DNA from: Variovorax sp. IB41
Lineage (GTDB): Bacteria > Pseudomonadota > Gammaproteobacteria > Burkholderiales > Burkholderiaceae_C
Assembly (NCBI RefSeq): GCF_016405905.1
Contig: NZ_JAEFCB010000003.1
Coordinates: forward strand, 248,001 to 312,000
Length of the DNA: 64,000 nucleotides
Reading direction: 5' to 3'
Positions within the stretch are counted from its first letter, which is position 1; the number at the start of each line of letters is the position of its first letter. The notes below the pieces were generated by a model that was not told the DNA's origin, did not search any database, and saw nothing but the letters and a program-made list of their open reading frames with translations. Position numbers and translations under genes: made by a program. Shown piece after piece: positions 43,590 through 52,286 of the stretch.

Positions 43590-44873
43590 ATGGACATGGC
43601 CGTTGAAGCCGGGGTCATCAAGCAGCACCTGATCGACCCCGAGATCTGCATCCGCTGCAACACCTGCGAGGCCACCTGCCCCGTCAACGCGATCACGCAC
43701 GACGACAACAACTATGTCGTGCGGGCCGACATCTGCAACGGCTGCATGGCCTGCATCTCGCCGTGCCCGACGGGCTCCATCGACAACTGGCGCACGATGC
43801 CGCTCGTGCGCGCGTACACGATCGAAGAACAGCTCACCTGGGAAGAACTGCCCGCGGAGCTGACGCCCGAAGAGCTCGAAGCCGCGGGCGTTTCCGCCGA
43901 TGCGGGCGATGAGGCCGCGACAACACCCGCTGCGCCGACGCAGGTCGCCGCGGTCGAATCCGTCGAGGCCGTCTTCAACTCCGCGCAGTACGGCGCCGCC
44001 GTGCCCCCGTGGTCGGCCGCGCATGCGTACACGAACCTGTTCCCGCCGAAAACGCCGACGACCGCCACCGTGGTCGGCAACTTCAACTGCACAGAGGCAG
44101 GCTTCGACAGCGAGACCCACCACATCGTGCTCGACTTCGGCGTGGTGCCGTTTCCCGTGCTCGAAGGCCAGTCGATCGGCATCGTGCCGCCGGGCGTCGA
44201 TGCCATCGGCAAGCGCCACCATGCGCGCCAGTACTCGGTGGCAAGCCCGCGCAATGGCGAGCGACCCGGCTACAACAACGTCTCGCTCACCGTCAAGCGC
44301 GTGACGGAGGACCACCAGGGCGACCCGGTGCTGGGCGTGTGCTCCAACTACGTGTGCGACCTGAAGGTGGGCGACACGGTGCAGGTGGTGGGGCCCTTCG
44401 GCGCCTCGTTCCTGATGCCGAACCACCCCAAGTCGCACATCGTGATGATCTGCACCGGCACCGGCAGCGCACCGATGCGCGCGATGACCGAATGGCGCCG
44501 GCGCCTGCGCAAGAGCGGCAAGTTCGAAGGCGGCAAGCTCATGCTGTTCTTCGGCGCGCGCACGCAGCAGGAGCTGCCGTACTTCGGCCCGCTGCAGTCG
44601 CTGCCCAAGGACTTCATCGACATCAACCTCGCGTTCTCGCGCACGCCCGGAAACCCCAAGCGCTATGTGCAGGACCTGATGCGCGAGCGCGCCGCGGACC
44701 TGGCCGCGCTGCTGAAAGACGGCAGCAGCCACTTCTACGTGTGCGGCCTCAAGAGCATGGAAGAGGGCGTGGTGCTCGCGCTGCGCGACGTGGCGACGGA
44801 GGCGGGGCTCGACTGGGACACGGTCGGCGCGTCGCTCAAGCGCGAAGGCCGCCTGCACCTGGAAACCTACTGA
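43590..44873 (+). CDS. boxA: Benzoyl-CoA 2,3-epoxidase reductase subunit BoxA
   Basis: 427-residue NADPH-dependent iron-sulfur flavoprotein that feeds electrons to BoxB. Two 4Fe-4S sites: C20, C23, C26, C30 and C49, C52, C55, C59. After an acidic linker comes a ferredoxin-NADP reductase-like module with RQYSVASPR (FAD) and [11 protein letters not shown] (NADPH), ending in HLETY. The ATG at 43590 has a GGAG 6 bases before it; an ATG 12 bases earlier is the alternative. The gene order is boxC-boxB-boxA. Confidence 0.94.
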   Translation: MDMAVEAGVIKQHLIDPEICIRCNTCEATCPVNAITHDDNNYVVRADICNGCMACISPCPTGSIDNWRTMPLVRAYTIEEQLTWEELPAELTPEELEAAGVSADAGDEAATTPAAPTQVAAVESVEAVFNSAQYGAAVPPWSAAHAYTNLFPPKTPTTATVVGNFNCTEAGFDSETHHIVLDFGVVPFPVLEGQSIGIVPPGVDAIGKRHHARQYSVASPRNGERPGYNNVSLTVKRVTEDHQGDPVLGVCSNYVCDLKVGDTVQVVGPFGASFLMPNHPKSHIVMICTGTGSAPMRAMTEWRRRLRKSGKFEGGKLMLFFGARTQQELPYFGPLQSLPKDFIDINLAFSRTPGNPKRYVQDLMRERAADLAALLKDGSSHFYVCGLKSMEEGVVLALRDVATEAGLDWDTVGASLKREGRLHLETY

Positions 44874-44883
44874 GCTGCGGCGG

Positions 44884-45327
44884 ATGAAGTTCGCCGACTT
44901 CCATGCGGGCCAGGTCATCGAGGCCGGGCCCTACGTGCTCACCGAAGCCGAGCTGGTGCAGTTCGCCAGGGCGTACGACCCGCAGTGGTTCCACACCGAC
45001 GCGCAAGCCGCGGCAGACAGCGCCTTCGGCGGCCTCATCGCGAGCGGTTGGCACACCTGCGCGATCGCGATGCGCCTCGTGGTCGAGGCGGCGCTCGAGG
45101 GCTCCGAATCCTTCGCCTCGCCGGGGCTCGAGCATGTGCGCTGGCCCAACCCCGTGCGGCCCGGCGATGCCCTGCGGCTCGTGGCCGATGTGATCGAGGT
45201 GCGGCGCTCCGAGAAGCGGCCGACACTGGGCATCCTGCGCTGGCGCTGGCGGCTCTTCAATCAGCGTGAACTGATGGTGCTCGACGTGGACGTCACCAGC
45301 CTCTTCAGGCTCGAAGCCGCGGACTGA
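44884..45327 (+). CDS. MaoC-like hotdog dehydratase
   Basis: 147-residue MaoC-family protein. The hydratase motif is partly visible: YDPQWFHTDAQAAADSAFGG followed by GWHTCAIAMRLV. It starts 10 bases after boxA and ends before a terminator, so it closes the boxCBA operon. It may hydrate an unsaturated acyl-CoA, such as dehydroadipyl-CoA, but that is inference from its place. Confidence 0.82.
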   Translation: MKFADFHAGQVIEAGPYVLTEAELVQFARAYDPQWFHTDAQAAADSAFGGLIASGWHTCAIAMRLVVEAALEGSESFASPGLEHVRWPNPVRPGDALRLVADVIEVRRSEKRPTLGILRWRWRLFNQRELMVLDVDVTSLFRLEAAD

Positions 45328-45341
45328 ATCGCAAAGGAAAA

Positions 45342-45373
45342 AAAGCCCGCGGCGCATGAGCACCGCGGGCTTT
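45342..45373. terminator. Bidirectional intrinsic terminator
   Basis: AAAGCCCGCGG and CCGCGGGCTTT form an 11-base perfect stem with a 10-base loop. A-run on the left and T-rich flank on the right let it serve both the box operon and the convergent glycine-rich gene. Confidence 0.85.
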
Positions 45374-45398
45374 GTCGTTTCAGCGGTTGAGCGCAGGC

Positions 45399-45860
45399 TT
45401 ACTTGGTTACGTTGACCGCACCCGAGCCCTTGCCGCTCGCCTTCGCGCCTACGCCGGCGCCCGACGGCTTGACCGCGCTGCCGGCCGAGCCGACCGCGCC
45501 GGTCGCGCTGTTCAGCGTGCCGCCCACGGTGTTCGTGACGCCGCCCACCGCGCCGGTGGCACCACCCACGGCGCTCGTTGCGCCGCCCACAGCCCCGGTC
45601 GCGCCGCCGACCGTGTTGCCCAGGCCGCCGGTTGCGTTGCCCGCATTGCCGTTGGCGGAGGCGTTCGCGCCGGCAGCGGCGCCCGTGCTTGCGCCCGCGC
45701 TGCCTTGCGCCGGTGCGGCCTTGACCGTGCCCGATGTATTCACATCGGCATTCACGCCCACGCCGACCCCTGCGCCCTGTGCCTGGGCGAAACCGCTCAT
45801 GGCAAGAAGGCCTGCGAGCAAGGCGCCGACGAAGATGGATTTGTTTTGTTGTTGCTTCAT
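45399..45860 (-). CDS. Glycine/alanine-rich exported repeat protein
   Basis: 153-residue low-complexity protein. A signal peptide (IFVGALLAGLLAMSGFAQAQ) precedes a mature part of almost only Gly, Ala, Val, Thr, Ser and Asn. Between about residues 75 and 120 the unit GGATGAV/GGATSAV recurs (TGAVGGATSAVGGATGAVGG), close to a 7-residue period. No catalytic features are seen and I do not recognise a function; surface or matrix protein is possible. A GAAAGGAA lies about 10 bases before its ATG. Confidence 0.75.
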   Translation of the reverse strand: MKQQQNKSIFVGALLAGLLAMSGFAQAQGAGVGVGVNADVNTSGTVKAAPAQGSAGASTGAAAGANASANGNAGNATGGLGNTVGGATGAVGGATSAVGGATGAVGGVTNTVGGTLNSATGAVGSAGSAVKPSGAGVGAKASGKGSGAVNVTK

Positions 45861-46099
45861 GGGTGACTGTTCCTTTCGTTTGAATGGTCACTGACTGACA
45901 AGAACCGGCTTTGGGCCAGTTCGGTCGCTACCGTGACCACCTCGCACCCTGTCGCCGTGTGCGGGGGCTTCGCTCTCGTTTGTGGGACGTGTCCGTCGTC
46001 GGGAACGCGGTGCCGTGCGTTAGAGCGCGCCATTCCTCGAGGGATGCAGACCTTTCACCGGGCAGGGTCAAAGCGAGTCGGCATCGACATGAAAAATCT

Positions 46100-46122
46100 C
46101 ATGCAACTAATAATGTTGCATG
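46100..46122. promoter_or_regulatory. Perfect inverted repeat overlapping the Rrf2 gene start
   Basis: CATGCAAC, TAATAAT, GTTGCATG: 8-base perfect arms around a 7-base AT core. The right arm contains the ATG of the Rrf2-family gene (46120). Binding would block transcription or translation start, so self-repression by the Rrf2 protein is likely. TAATAAT may also act as a -10 element. Confidence 0.65.
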
Positions 46123-46581
46123 AAACGAGACAGCAAGCTTTCCGGCATTCTCCACGTGCTGCTGCACATGGCCGAGATGGACGGCCCCATCACCTCCGAG
46201 TCGCTCGCCGCGGCGATGCACACCAACCCGGTCGTGGTGCGCCGGCTCATGGCGGGCCTCAGGCAGGCCGGCTTCGTGAGTTCGGCCAAGGGCCACGGCG
46301 GCGGCTGGGTGCTGTCGTGTTCGCTGTCGCGCGTGACGCTGGGCGACATCCACAACGCCGTCGGCGCGCCCGCGCTGCTGGCCATGGGCAACCGCACCGA
46401 GAGCCCCGGCTGCATCGTCGAGCAGGCGGTGAACGCGGCGCTCGACGACGCCTTCGATGCGGCCGAGGCCCTGCTGCTCAAGCGTTTCAACAGCATCACG
46501 CTGGCCGATCTCTCGAAAGACTTTCATCGCCGCATGACAGGCGGCGGCTTCACCAGGAAGGACATTGAGCATGCGCTATGA
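46120..46581 (+). CDS. Rrf2-family transcriptional regulator
   Basis: 153-residue Rrf2 regulator. The winged helix covers about residues 1-75 ([20 protein letters not shown], then [20 protein letters not shown] and GHGGGWVL). It has only one clearly placed cysteine in the region where Fe-S members have three, so it is probably not an IscR-type cluster protein. It overlaps the next gene by 11 bases, so it likely controls the flavoprotein and itself. No Shine-Dalgarno is evident. Confidence 0.88.
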   Translation: MKRDSKLSGILHVLLHMAEMDGPITSESLAAAMHTNPVVVRRLMAGLRQAGFVSSAKGHGGGWVLSCSLSRVTLGDIHNAVGAPALLAMGNRTESPGCIVEQAVNAALDDAFDAAEALLLKRFNSITLADLSKDFHRRMTGGGFTRKDIEHAL

Positions 46582-47476
46582 CGCTCTTGTCGTGGGCGGC
46601 AGCTTTGCCGGCCTCTCCGCTGCCATGCAGCTCGCGCGCGCTCGCAAGAACGTGTGCGTGGTCGACGCGGGCGCGCCGCGCAACCGCTTCGCCGCCGCCG
46701 CGCACGGCTTCTTCGGCCAGGACGGCGTGCCGCCGCTGAAGATGATTGCCGATGCGCGCACCAAGCTGCTGGCCTATCCGAACGTCACCTTCATCGAAGG
46801 CCGCGTGGCGAGCGCCGAGGCCGATGGTGCGGGCGGGTTCGTCGCATCGCTCGATGGCGACCGGCAACTCTCTGCCGGCAAGCTCCTGCTGGCGTTCGGC
46901 GTGCAGGACGGTTTTCCGGACGGCATCGCCGGCGTGCGCGAGCGCTGGGGCACGAGCGTGCTGCACTGTCCCTATTGCCACGGCTATGAATTCAGCGGCC
47001 GCAGGCTCGGCGTCCTGGTCGAAGCGCCGCACCCGCCGGAGCACGCGATGCTGATCGCCGAATGGGGCCCGACCACGCTCTTCCTGAACGGGAACAACAC
47101 GGTGGACGACGAAGTGCGGGGCAAGCTGCAGGCGCGCGGCGTCGCGATCGAGCCGGGCCGCATCGCGGCACTGGAGGGGCCGGCGAAGGACCTGTCGGGC
47201 GTTCGCCTCGAGGACGGGCGCATCGTGCCGCTGGAGGCGCTGTTCATGGTTCCGCGCACGCGTCCCGGCAGCGCCCTGGCGGAGCAACTGGGGTGCGCGT
47301 TCGATGAGGGCCACGCCGGCCCCGTGATCCGCATCGATGCAATGAAGATGACCACTGTGCCCGGCGTGTTCGCCGCAGGCGATGCGGCCATGCAGATGCA
47401 CAACGCCACGCTGGCCTCTGCCGAGGGTGTGATGGCCGGCGTATCGCTGCACCGCGCCATGCTGTTGGACGCTTGA
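46571..47476 (+). CDS. Thioredoxin-reductase-like FAD oxidoreductase
   Basis: 301-residue NAD(P)/FAD oxidoreductase. The FAD motif [12 protein letters not shown] is at the N-terminus, the redox pair CPYC lies at about residue 138 ([10 protein letters not shown]), and the C-terminal FAD segment is [11 protein letters not shown]. The length and CxxC place it near thioredoxin reductase, but the partner is unknown. It is coupled to the Rrf2 gene (11-base overlap), so it may be part of a redox response. Confidence 0.88.
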   Translation: MRYDALVVGGSFAGLSAAMQLARARKNVCVVDAGAPRNRFAAAAHGFFGQDGVPPLKMIADARTKLLAYPNVTFIEGRVASAEADGAGGFVASLDGDRQLSAGKLLLAFGVQDGFPDGIAGVRERWGTSVLHCPYCHGYEFSGRRLGVLVEAPHPPEHAMLIAEWGPTTLFLNGNNTVDDEVRGKLQARGVAIEPGRIAALEGPAKDLSGVRLEDGRIVPLEALFMVPRTRPGSALAEQLGCAFDEGHAGPVIRIDAMKMTTVPGVFAAGDAAMQMHNATLASAEGVMAGVSLHRAMLLDA

Positions 47477-47521
47477 CCCCACTTTTTTCTCGGGCTCGGG
47501 AAAAACGGGCTCCGAGCCCTC

Positions 47522-47527
47522 TATAAT
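47522..47527 (+). promoter_or_regulatory. -10 element of the tRNA-Gly gene
   Basis: A perfect TATAAT 14 bases before the tRNA 5' end. The predicted start point would lie just before the tRNA. No convincing -35 is seen at 16-18 bases upstream. Confidence 0.5.
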
Positions 47528-47541
47528 TCGACCCTCGAAAT

Positions 47542-47617
47542 GCGGGAATAGCTCAGTTGGTAGAGCGCAACCTTGCCAAGGTTGAGGTCGAGAGTTCGAG
47601 ACTCTTTTCCCGCTCCA
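47542..47617 (+). tRNA. tRNA-Gly (anticodon GCC)
   Basis: 76 bases with a full cloverleaf: acceptor GCGGGAA pairs with TTCCCGC, D-arm GCTCAGTTGGTAGAGC, anticodon stem CAACC/GGTTG with loop TTGCCAA (anticodon GCC), T-arm GAGAG-TTCGAGA-CTCTT, discriminator T and an encoded CCA end. It stands alone, in front of a bidirectional terminator. Confidence 0.97.
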
Positions 47618-47627
47618 CATTTCATGC

Positions 47628-47654
47628 AAAAGGCCACCTCACCGGTGGCCTTTT
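47628..47654. terminator. Bidirectional terminator after tRNA-Gly and fahA
   Basis: GGCCACC and GGTGGCC form a 7-base perfect stem with loop TCACC, flanked by AAAA and TTTT, which also pair. It ends the tRNA transcript and the convergent fumarylacetoacetase operon. Confidence 0.88.
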
Positions 47655-47671
47655 CTTTGGGCGGCGCGTAT

Positions 47672-48994
47672 TCAGCGCTTCGCCGGCAGCACCGTTCCGC
47701 GGCTCTCGCCGAACCCGATGCGCGCATGCCCCGGCTTCTCGCACCAGCCGCGCAGCAGCACCGCGTCGCCGTCTTCCAGGAACCCACGCTGCTCGCCGTT
47801 GGCCAGCGCCACGGGGCTCTGCCCCGCGCGCGTGAGTTCGATGATCGCGCCGGCCTCGCCCGGCCCGGGGCCCGAGATCGTGCCGCTGCCGAACAGGTCG
47901 CCCGCATTCAGCTGGCAGCCGCCCATCGTGTGGTGCGCCACCATCTGCGCCACGCTCCAGTACTGGTGTTTGAAGCTCGTGCGCGAGAGGCGTGACGGGC
48001 CGCTCTGGTCCGCGCGCGCCTTATCGCTTTCGAGCCACACCTCCAGGCTGATGTCGATCGCGCCGCTGTCGCGGTTCGCACGGCTCTCCAGGTAGTCGAG
48101 CGGCTGCGGGTCGTCGGCAGGCCGCGTCCAGGCCTGGCGGTAGGGCGCGAGCGCCTCCATCGTCACGATCCAGGGCGAGATGGTGGTCGCGAAGTTCTTC
48201 GCGAGGAAGGGGCCGAGCGGCGCCATCTCCCAGAACTGGATGTCGCGCGCCGACCAGTCGTTGAGCAGGCAGATGCCGAAGATGTGCTCTTCCGCGCGCT
48301 CGAGCGGAATCGGCTCGCCGGCCGCGTTGCCTTCGCCGATCCACACACCGAGTTCGAGCTCGTAGTCCAGCCGCGCGCACGCGTGGTATGTGGGCGCCTT
48401 CGCGCCGGGCGCCAGCGTCTGCCCCATCGGCCGGTGGAAGCGCTGCCCGCTCACGCCGATGGTCGAGACGCGCCCGTGGTACGCCGTCGGAATCCAGCGG
48501 AAGTTCGGCGTCACGTCGCCCTCGGGATTGAACAGGCGCGTGATGTTCAGCGCATGGTCGATCGATGTGTAGAAGTCGGTGTAGTCGCCGATGCGCGCGG
48601 GCACCGTGTACTCGATCTCGGACTGCGGCACGAGGCACTTGCGCACATCGTCCACGGTCGAGGCCGGCGCATCGCTTCGCAGCAGCGCGAAGACCAGATG
48701 GCGCAGCGCCCGCCAGGCGGTGGGACCCATCGCGAAGAAATCATTCAGCGCGGGCAGCGCGGCCACCCGCGCCGCATCGAGCGCGAGCCCGTCGGCATGC
48801 TGGCCGGCTGCCAGCGCCGCGAGGTCGAGCACCTGGTCGCCGATGGCCACGCCGCCGCGAAACGGCTCGGGGCTGCCGATGCGGCGGAACTCCGCAAACG
48901 GCAGGTTCTGTATCGGGAAGTCTGTGCCCGCAGCGTTCGCGCTTTCGACCCAGCTGCGGGCATCGACGTCGTGCGTGTGGTTGAGTTCGATCAT
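47672..48994 (-). CDS. fahA: Fumarylacetoacetase
   Basis: 440-residue fumarylacetoacetase, the last enzyme of homogentisate/tyrosine breakdown, giving fumarate and acetoacetate. Metal and active-site segments: DYTDFYTSIDHA (about residue 135), YELELGVWIGEGN and LLNDWSARDIQFWE. The C-terminal GTISGPGPGEAG is also typical. It is the last gene of the TetR-ABC-cyclase operon. Homogentisate dioxygenase and maleylacetoacetate isomerase are not in the window. The acetoacetate product links it to the acetoacetyl-CoA synthetase at the other end. Confidence 0.93.
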   Translation of the reverse strand: MIELNHTHDVDARSWVESANAAGTDFPIQNLPFAEFRRIGSPEPFRGGVAIGDQVLDLAALAAGQHADGLALDAARVAALPALNDFFAMGPTAWRALRHLVFALLRSDAPASTVDDVRKCLVPQSEIEYTVPARIGDYTDFYTSIDHALNITRLFNPEGDVTPNFRWIPTAYHGRVSTIGVSGQRFHRPMGQTLAPGAKAPTYHACARLDYELELGVWIGEGNAAGEPIPLERAEEHIFGICLLNDWSARDIQFWEMAPLGPFLAKNFATTISPWIVTMEALAPYRQAWTRPADDPQPLDYLESRANRDSGAIDISLEVWLESDKARADQSGPSRLSRTSFKHQYWSVAQMVAHHTMGGCQLNAGDLFGSGTISGPGPGEAGAIIELTRAGQSPVALANGEQRGFLEDGDAVLLRGWCEKPGHARIGFGESRGTVLPAKR

Positions 48995-49013
48995 GGCCGT
49001 GGTATTCTTTCGT

Positions 49014-49820
49014 TCAGACCGACGCCATCAATGCATCGTCGAAGATCGCGACCGCGCGCGTCCAGCCCGCCGAGGCGCCACGGATCTTGTGCGGAAAGCA
49101 GCTGATGAAGAAGCCCGTCGGCGGCAGCACCTCCAGGTTGTGCAGCTTCTCGATGTGGCAGTAGCCGATGTCGCGGCCGGCCTTGTGGCCTTCCCAGATC
49201 AGCGAGGCGTCCTGCGTCTCGCCGTACTTCTTGGCGGTGTGCACGAACGGCGCGTCCCAGCTCCATGCGTCGGTGCCCGTGAGGCGCACGCCGCGCTCCA
49301 GCAGATACATCGTCGCTTCGTAGCCCATGCCCGCGCCGGCCGAGACGTAGTCGTTGTTGCCGTAGCGCTTGCCCGCGCGCGTGTTGATCACCACGATCTC
49401 CAGCGGACTCAGCGTGTGGCCGATGCGCTTGAGCTCGGCCTCCACGTCGGCGGCCGTGACCACGTAGCCATCGGCGAAGTGGCGAAAGTCCAGCTTCACG
49501 CCCGGCTGAAAGCACCACTCCAACGGCACGTCGTGGATCGCGATGGCGGGCTTCTTCTCGCCGAGCGCCTTGTCCATGGTCGAGTGGAAGTGGTAGGGCG
49601 CATCCAGGTGCGTGCCGTTGTGCGTGGACAGCTGCACCAGCTCCACGGCCCAGCCCTCGCCGTCGGGCAGGTCCTCTTTCTTCAAGCCGGGAAAGAAGGG
49701 CTCGATCTGCTCGTAGGTCTGCTCGTGCGTGAAGTACTGGATCTTCGGCGCGAAGGCGGGCGGATCGGAGAGCACATCGTTCTCCAGAAAGATCGAGAGG
49801 TCGACGAATTTGCGTGGCAT
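49014..49820 (-). CDS. Cyclase-family metal hydrolase (KynB-like)
   Basis: 268-residue protein of the putative cyclase family (PF04199), which includes bacterial kynurenine formamidase. The metal motif QLSTHNGTHLDAPYHF (about residue 65) is intact. It is longer than typical KynB. It lies between the permease gene and fahA, so it may hydrolyse the imported compound before it reaches a ring-cleavage route. The substrate is not deducible. Confidence 0.85.
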   Translation of the reverse strand: MPRKFVDLSIFLENDVLSDPPAFAPKIQYFTHEQTYEQIEPFFPGLKKEDLPDGEGWAVELVQLSTHNGTHLDAPYHFHSTMDKALGEKKPAIAIHDVPLEWCFQPGVKLDFRHFADGYVVTAADVEAELKRIGHTLSPLEIVVINTRAGKRYGNNDYVSAGAGMGYEATMYLLERGVRLTGTDAWSWDAPFVHTAKKYGETQDASLIWEGHKAGRDIGYCHIEKLHNLEVLPPTGFFISCFPHKIRGASAGWTRAVAIFDDALMASV

Positions 49821-49868
49821 GGGCGGGGCTCCTTGTGGGGATATTGGTGTTGGCTTGGAATCGATCGG

Positions 49869-50669
49869 TCAGGGTTGCTGCCAGCGCAGCAGGCGCTTCT
49901 CGGCAAAGGCCAGCAGCGCATTGCTGGCGAACCCGATGAGTCCGAGCAGCACGATGCCGGCGAAGAGGTCGCTCGCGCGGAAGGCACGCGCGGCCAGCAG
50001 AATGGCCTGGCCCAGGCCGCTTTGCGAGGCGATCATTTCGCCCACCACCGCGACGATGAGCGCGATGGTCAGCGCGAGCCGCATGCCGGCCAGGATGTCG
50101 GGCATCGCATTGGGCAGGCCCATCTTCCAGATGTACGCCGCGCGCGACATCTGCAGGCAGCGCGCCACTTCCGCCAGACGCGGCTCCACGGCCGCGAAGC
50201 CATGCACCGTGGCCAGCAGCACCGGCCACATCGCGCCGAACGCGACCACGAAGAGCACCATGCCGGGGTTGAGCCCGAAGATCGCAATCGCGAGCGGCAG
50301 CAACGCCGATGCGGGCAGCGGGCGGATGAATTCGAGCGTCGGCTGCACCCACGCGCGCACCGCGGGCGACACGCCGATGGCCGCGCCCAGCACCACGCCG
50401 AAGAGCGAGGCCAGCAGCCAGCCTTGGACCATGCGGCCGACCGTCGCCTGCGTGAAGGCGAGCAGTTCGCCGTTGCCGGTGTTTGCAGCACCACCGGAGA
50501 GATTGAGCCCTTCGAGCAGGCTCGCGAAGGTGGCCTGCGGCGTCGGCAGGAACACGCGGCTCACCCAGCCCGCGTTGCTCGCGACCCACCAGAGTGCGAC
50601 CAGCGCACACAGCACGGCGAATGAGCCGAGCCAGTTCAGGCCCGAGGGCGCACGGTCGTTGCCTTTCAT
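49869..50669 (-). CDS. ABC importer permease (SsuC/TauC type), second of two
   Basis: 266-residue inner-membrane permease of the nitrate/sulfonate/taurine type with about six hydrophobic segments. It has a typical EAA-like loop (AEVARCLQMSRAAYIWKMGL then PNAMPDILAGMRLAL). It differs clearly from the permease encoded just upstream, so the channel is probably a heterodimer. Its ATG overlaps the upstream permease stop by 4 bases. It precedes the cyclase gene by 48 bases. Confidence 0.87.
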   Translation of the reverse strand: MKGNDRAPSGLNWLGSFAVLCALVALWWVASNAGWVSRVFLPTPQATFASLLEGLNLSGGAANTGNGELLAFTQATVGRMVQGWLLASLFGVVLGAAIGVSPAVRAWVQPTLEFIRPLPASALLPLAIAIFGLNPGMVLFVVAFGAMWPVLLATVHGFAAVEPRLAEVARCLQMSRAAYIWKMGLPNAMPDILAGMRLALTIALIVAVVGEMIASQSGLGQAILLAARAFRASDLFAGIVLLGLIGFASNALLAFAEKRLLRWQQP

Positions 50670-51436
50670 GGCGCGACCCCCATGCGCCGCGCGACCGTGC
50701 GCTGCAGCAGCACCATGCCCGCATTGACCGCGAAGCCCACCACGCCGATCCAGCCGAGCCACGCGAGCATCAGCGCGGGGTCCAGGCTCTGTTGCGCGAT
50801 CATCATCGCGTAGCCCATGCCGTTGGGGTTGGCGGCGATCTCCACCGTCACGGCCACCACCAGCGCCACCGCCACGCCCAGACGCAGCGCGACGAACAGG
50901 CGCGGCACGATGGCCGGCAGCACGATCTTGAACGCACGCTCGCGCGCCGAGAGGCCGAGCACGCGGCTCACTTCGAGCAGGCGCGGCTCGATCTGCTGCA
51001 CCGCCGATTGCACCAGCACCAGCAGCGGCCAGAAGGTGGCGAAGGCGACGATGGCCAGCTCCATGCGCACACCGAAACCGAAGGCCAGCATCGCGAGCGG
51101 AATCAGCGCGACCGAAGGCACAGGCCGCAGTATTTCGATGGAGAGCGAGCCCAGCTGCGCGGCACGGCGCGAAAGGCCGAGCACCAGGCCCAGCGCGATG
51201 CCGAGCACTGCGCCGATCAGCAAGCCGAGTGCCGCCGTGCCGAGCGTGAAGCCCGTGGCCTGCCAGAGCGAGCCGTCGAGCGCCGCGCCGACGAAGGCCT
51301 TGGCCGCCGCGCTGGGCGGCGCGAGCGCATCGCTGCCCAGTGCAGCCGCGCGCCGCGCGTACCACTCGAAGGCGCCGACCAGCACCGCGGGAAACACCCA
51401 CGGCCGCAGCCAGCGGAAGACGCGGCCTTCAGTCAT
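50666..51436 (-). CDS. ABC importer permease (SsuC/TauC type), first of two
   Basis: 256-residue permease of the same family. The EAA-like loop is LEVSRVLGLSARERAFKIVL then PAIVPRLFVALRLGVAVAL. Its start (MTEGRVF) overlaps the ATPase gene end by 8 bases. Two unlike permeases with one ATPase and one receptor recall heteromeric vitamin or aromatic-compound importers such as RibXY-type systems; the substrate remains unknown. Confidence 0.87.
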   Translation of the reverse strand: MTEGRVFRWLRPWVFPAVLVGAFEWYARRAAALGSDALAPPSAAAKAFVGAALDGSLWQATGFTLGTAALGLLIGAVLGIALGLVLGLSRRAAQLGSLSIEILRPVPSVALIPLAMLAFGFGVRMELAIVAFATFWPLLVLVQSAVQQIEPRLLEVSRVLGLSARERAFKIVLPAIVPRLFVALRLGVAVALVVAVTVEIAANPNGMGYAMMIAQQSLDPALMLAWLGWIGVVGFAVNAGMVLLQRTVARRMGVAP

Positions 51437-52286
51437 GGCCTTGCTCGATGAAGGCGAACAGCTCACGCCGCAACTGCAGGTAGTCCGGATGCTCCTTGGT
51501 CGTGAGCTGGTCGCGCGGGCGCGGGATCTTCACGTCGATCATCCGCGCGAGGCTCGGCCGTCCGGGGCCGGGGTTGGCCTGCAGCGCGATCACGCGGTCA
51601 CCCAGGTAGATGGCTTCTTCGAGGTCGTGCGTGACGAACAGCACCGTGAGGCCGTCGTCGCGCACCAGCCGCGCGAGCTCGTCCTGCAGGCTTTGGCGCG
51701 TGAGCGCATCGAGCGCGCCGAAGGGCTCGTCCATCATCATCAGCTCGGGCTTCTGGGCGAGACAGCGCGCGATCTGCGCGCGCTGCTGCATGCCGCCCGA
51801 GAGCTGCACCGGAAACTTCTGCGCGTGCTTCCCGAGGCCGACCTTGCCGAGCACATCGGCGATGCGCGGCGCGCGCTCGGCGGCGGGCACGCCGGCCGCC
51901 TCGAGCGCAAGGCTCACGTTGCCTTCCACGGTGCGCCAAGGCAAGAGCGCACGGCCGTAGTCCTGGAATACGAAAGCCACTTCGCGCGAAGGCGCTGTCA
52001 TCTTCACGCCGTTGCGGCGCACCTCGCCGGCGCTCGCGGTGACGAGGCCGCTGGCCGCGCGCAGCAGCGTCGTCTTGCCGCAGCCGCTCGGGCCGACGAT
52101 GCAGACGAACTCGCCGCGCGCCACGTCGAACGAGGTGGGCGAAAGAATCTCGCGGCCGCCCAGGCAGATGGTGACGCCGTCGAAGCGCAGGAAAGGCGTG
52201 GCAGGCACCGTGGAACTGGCCGGCGAACGCGCGGCGCTCACGGAAAGCGCAGCGCGCGCGGTGATCGGGGCAGGGGAGGAAATCAC
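51429..52286 (-). CDS. ABC importer ATPase (SsuB/TauB type)
   Basis: 285-residue ATPase with Walker A GPSGCGKTTLL, signature QLSGGMQQRAQIARCL, Walker B LMMMDEPFGALD and H-loop FVTHDLEEAIYLGDR. A short Ala/Ser/Pro-rich leader of about 30 residues precedes the domain. The GTG start overlaps the stop of the receptor gene (GTGA). It energises the two permeases downstream. Confidence 0.9.
   Translation of the reverse strand: MISSPAPITARAALSVSAARSPASSTVPATPFLRFDGVTICLGGREILSPTSFDVARGEFVCIVGPSGCGKTTLLRAASGLVTASAGEVRRNGVKMTAPSREVAFVFQDYGRALLPWRTVEGNVSLALEAAGVPAAERAPRIADVLGKVGLGKHAQKFPVQLSGGMQQRAQIARCLAQKPELMMMDEPFGALDALTRQSLQDELARLVRDDGLTVLFVTHDLEEAIYLGDRVIALQANPGPGRPSLARMIDVKIPRPRDQLTTKEHPDYLQLRRELFAFIEQGHD

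Noticed and set aside
47491..47519. Hairpin formed by CGGGCTCGG and CCGAGCCC before tRNA-Gly
   Set aside because: It has no T-run and lies in the position of the tRNA promoter, so I do not call it a terminator; its role is uncertain.
47542..47617. tRNA-Gly as an integration site for a genomic island
   Set aside because: No integrase is next to it and no second copy of the tRNA 3' end was noticed in the window.
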